NCBI GenBank assembly: GCA_031292335.1
Contig: JARLHH010000257.1
Coordinates: 1-5,549, forward strand
Direction: 5' to 3'
DNA length: 5,549 nt
DNA from: Candidatus Limnocylindrales bacterium
Lineage (GTDB): Bacteria; Chloroflexota; Limnocylindria; Limnocylindrales; CSP1-4
Positions 5,314-5,549 of the stretch are shown in pieces. Both the position numbers and the translations under genes were made by a program. Under the pieces are notes generated by a model. The model saw only the letters and a list, made by a program, of their open reading frames with translations, was not told the origin of the DNA and did not search any database. The first letter of the stretch is position 1. Each line of letters starts with the position of its first letter.

Positions 5314-5549
5314 TCAGAGCGACGAGAGCGACTGGAACGTGAGCGCCAGCCCGACGACCACGACAACCAGCCCGGACGCCATCGGGAGGACGTCCATGGC
5401 GCGCCGCAGCGCGCCACCCCCTTCGACAAGTCGCCCGCCCCGCCGACGAACCAGGACTGCCGCGACCCCGATTGATGCCAGCGTCGCTGCGATCCCGAGG
5501 CCGAACGTCGCCACCAGCAGCACACCGAGAGCGACCTCGCGGAAGGCGA
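5314..5549 (-). CDS. NicO/RcnA-type nickel/cobalt transporter, C-terminal fragment (N-terminus beyond right edge)
   Basis: Only the last 77 residues are in the window; the frame enters at the right edge and stops at TGA 5316-5314. The visible part starts AFREVALGVLLVATFGLG, continues through AATLASIGVAAVLVRRR, a short charged loop, and then PMASGLVVVVVGLALTFQSL near the end. Two membrane helices separated by an Arg-rich loop, with a FGLGIAATLASIGV-like penultimate helix, match the C-terminal end of NicO/RcnA permeases, which move Ni(II) or Co(II) across the cytoplasmic membrane. The metal-binding motifs of this family are nearer the N-terminus and cannot be checked here, so specificity is open; a related TauE- or UreH-type membrane protein is the main alternative. 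A GTG at 5523 is in frame but falls inside the helix and is not the true start. Its place upstream of a CopC-CopD gene fits a transition-metal locus. Confidence 0.72.
   Translation of the reverse strand, partial: AFREVALGVLLVATFGLGIAATLASIGVAAVLVRRRGGRLVEGGGALRRAMDVLPMASGLVVVVVGLALTFQSLSSL

Noticed and set aside
4464..5525. N-terminal extension of the anchored Ig-like protein frame (612 codons in total)
   Set aside because: A clear signal peptide and a GGAG ribosome site define the start at 4463. The extension is Arg-rich noise opposite in frame to the four-helix membrane protein.

Overview
The window is very GC-rich DNA (by eye around 70% or more) and every gene I can support lies on the minus strand, so the locus reads from right to left. 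High GC, GTG starts, Ala/Pro/Gly-rich exported proteins and a CopC-CopD fusion suggest an actinobacterium or a high-GC member of the Chloroflexota. This placement is inference from style, not from a marker gene.

In reading order: (1) the C-terminal 77 residues of a NicO/RcnA-type nickel/cobalt transporter, entering from the right edge (5314-5549); (2) a 218-residue four-helix membrane protein of unknown function (4544-5200); (3) a 258-residue exported protein that would start with histidine after signal cleavage and ends in an Ala-rich stretch and a membrane anchor (3687-4463); (4) a 693-residue fusion of CopC, CopD and two further Ig-like domains (1609-3690), overlapping gene 3 by 4 bases (GTGA); (5) a His-rich lipoprotein of about 161 residues (1041-1526); (6) the first 347 residues of a LivJ/LivK-type substrate-binding lipoprotein (1-1041), overlapping gene 5 by one base (TGATG) and leaving at the left edge without a stop.

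Non-coding spacers are short: 113 bp between genes 1 and 2, 80 bp between 2 and 3, and about 80 bp between 4 and 5. They hold ribosome-binding sites, one promoter-like hexamer and one GC-rich inverted repeat, but no clear rho-independent terminator. No RNA genes, mobile elements or CRISPR repeats were seen.

The reading I favour is an extracytoplasmic metal-handling operon, most likely copper. CopC binds Cu(II) outside the membrane and CopD is the membrane partner. The His-first anchored protein and the His-rich lipoprotein are candidate accessory metal binders, and the NicO protein is a transition-metal permease. The coupled amino-acid-type binding protein is the unexpected member: either it begins an unrelated transport operon, or it delivers a ligand linked to metal handling. 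The middle of the cluster rests on good domain evidence; the joint function is inference.
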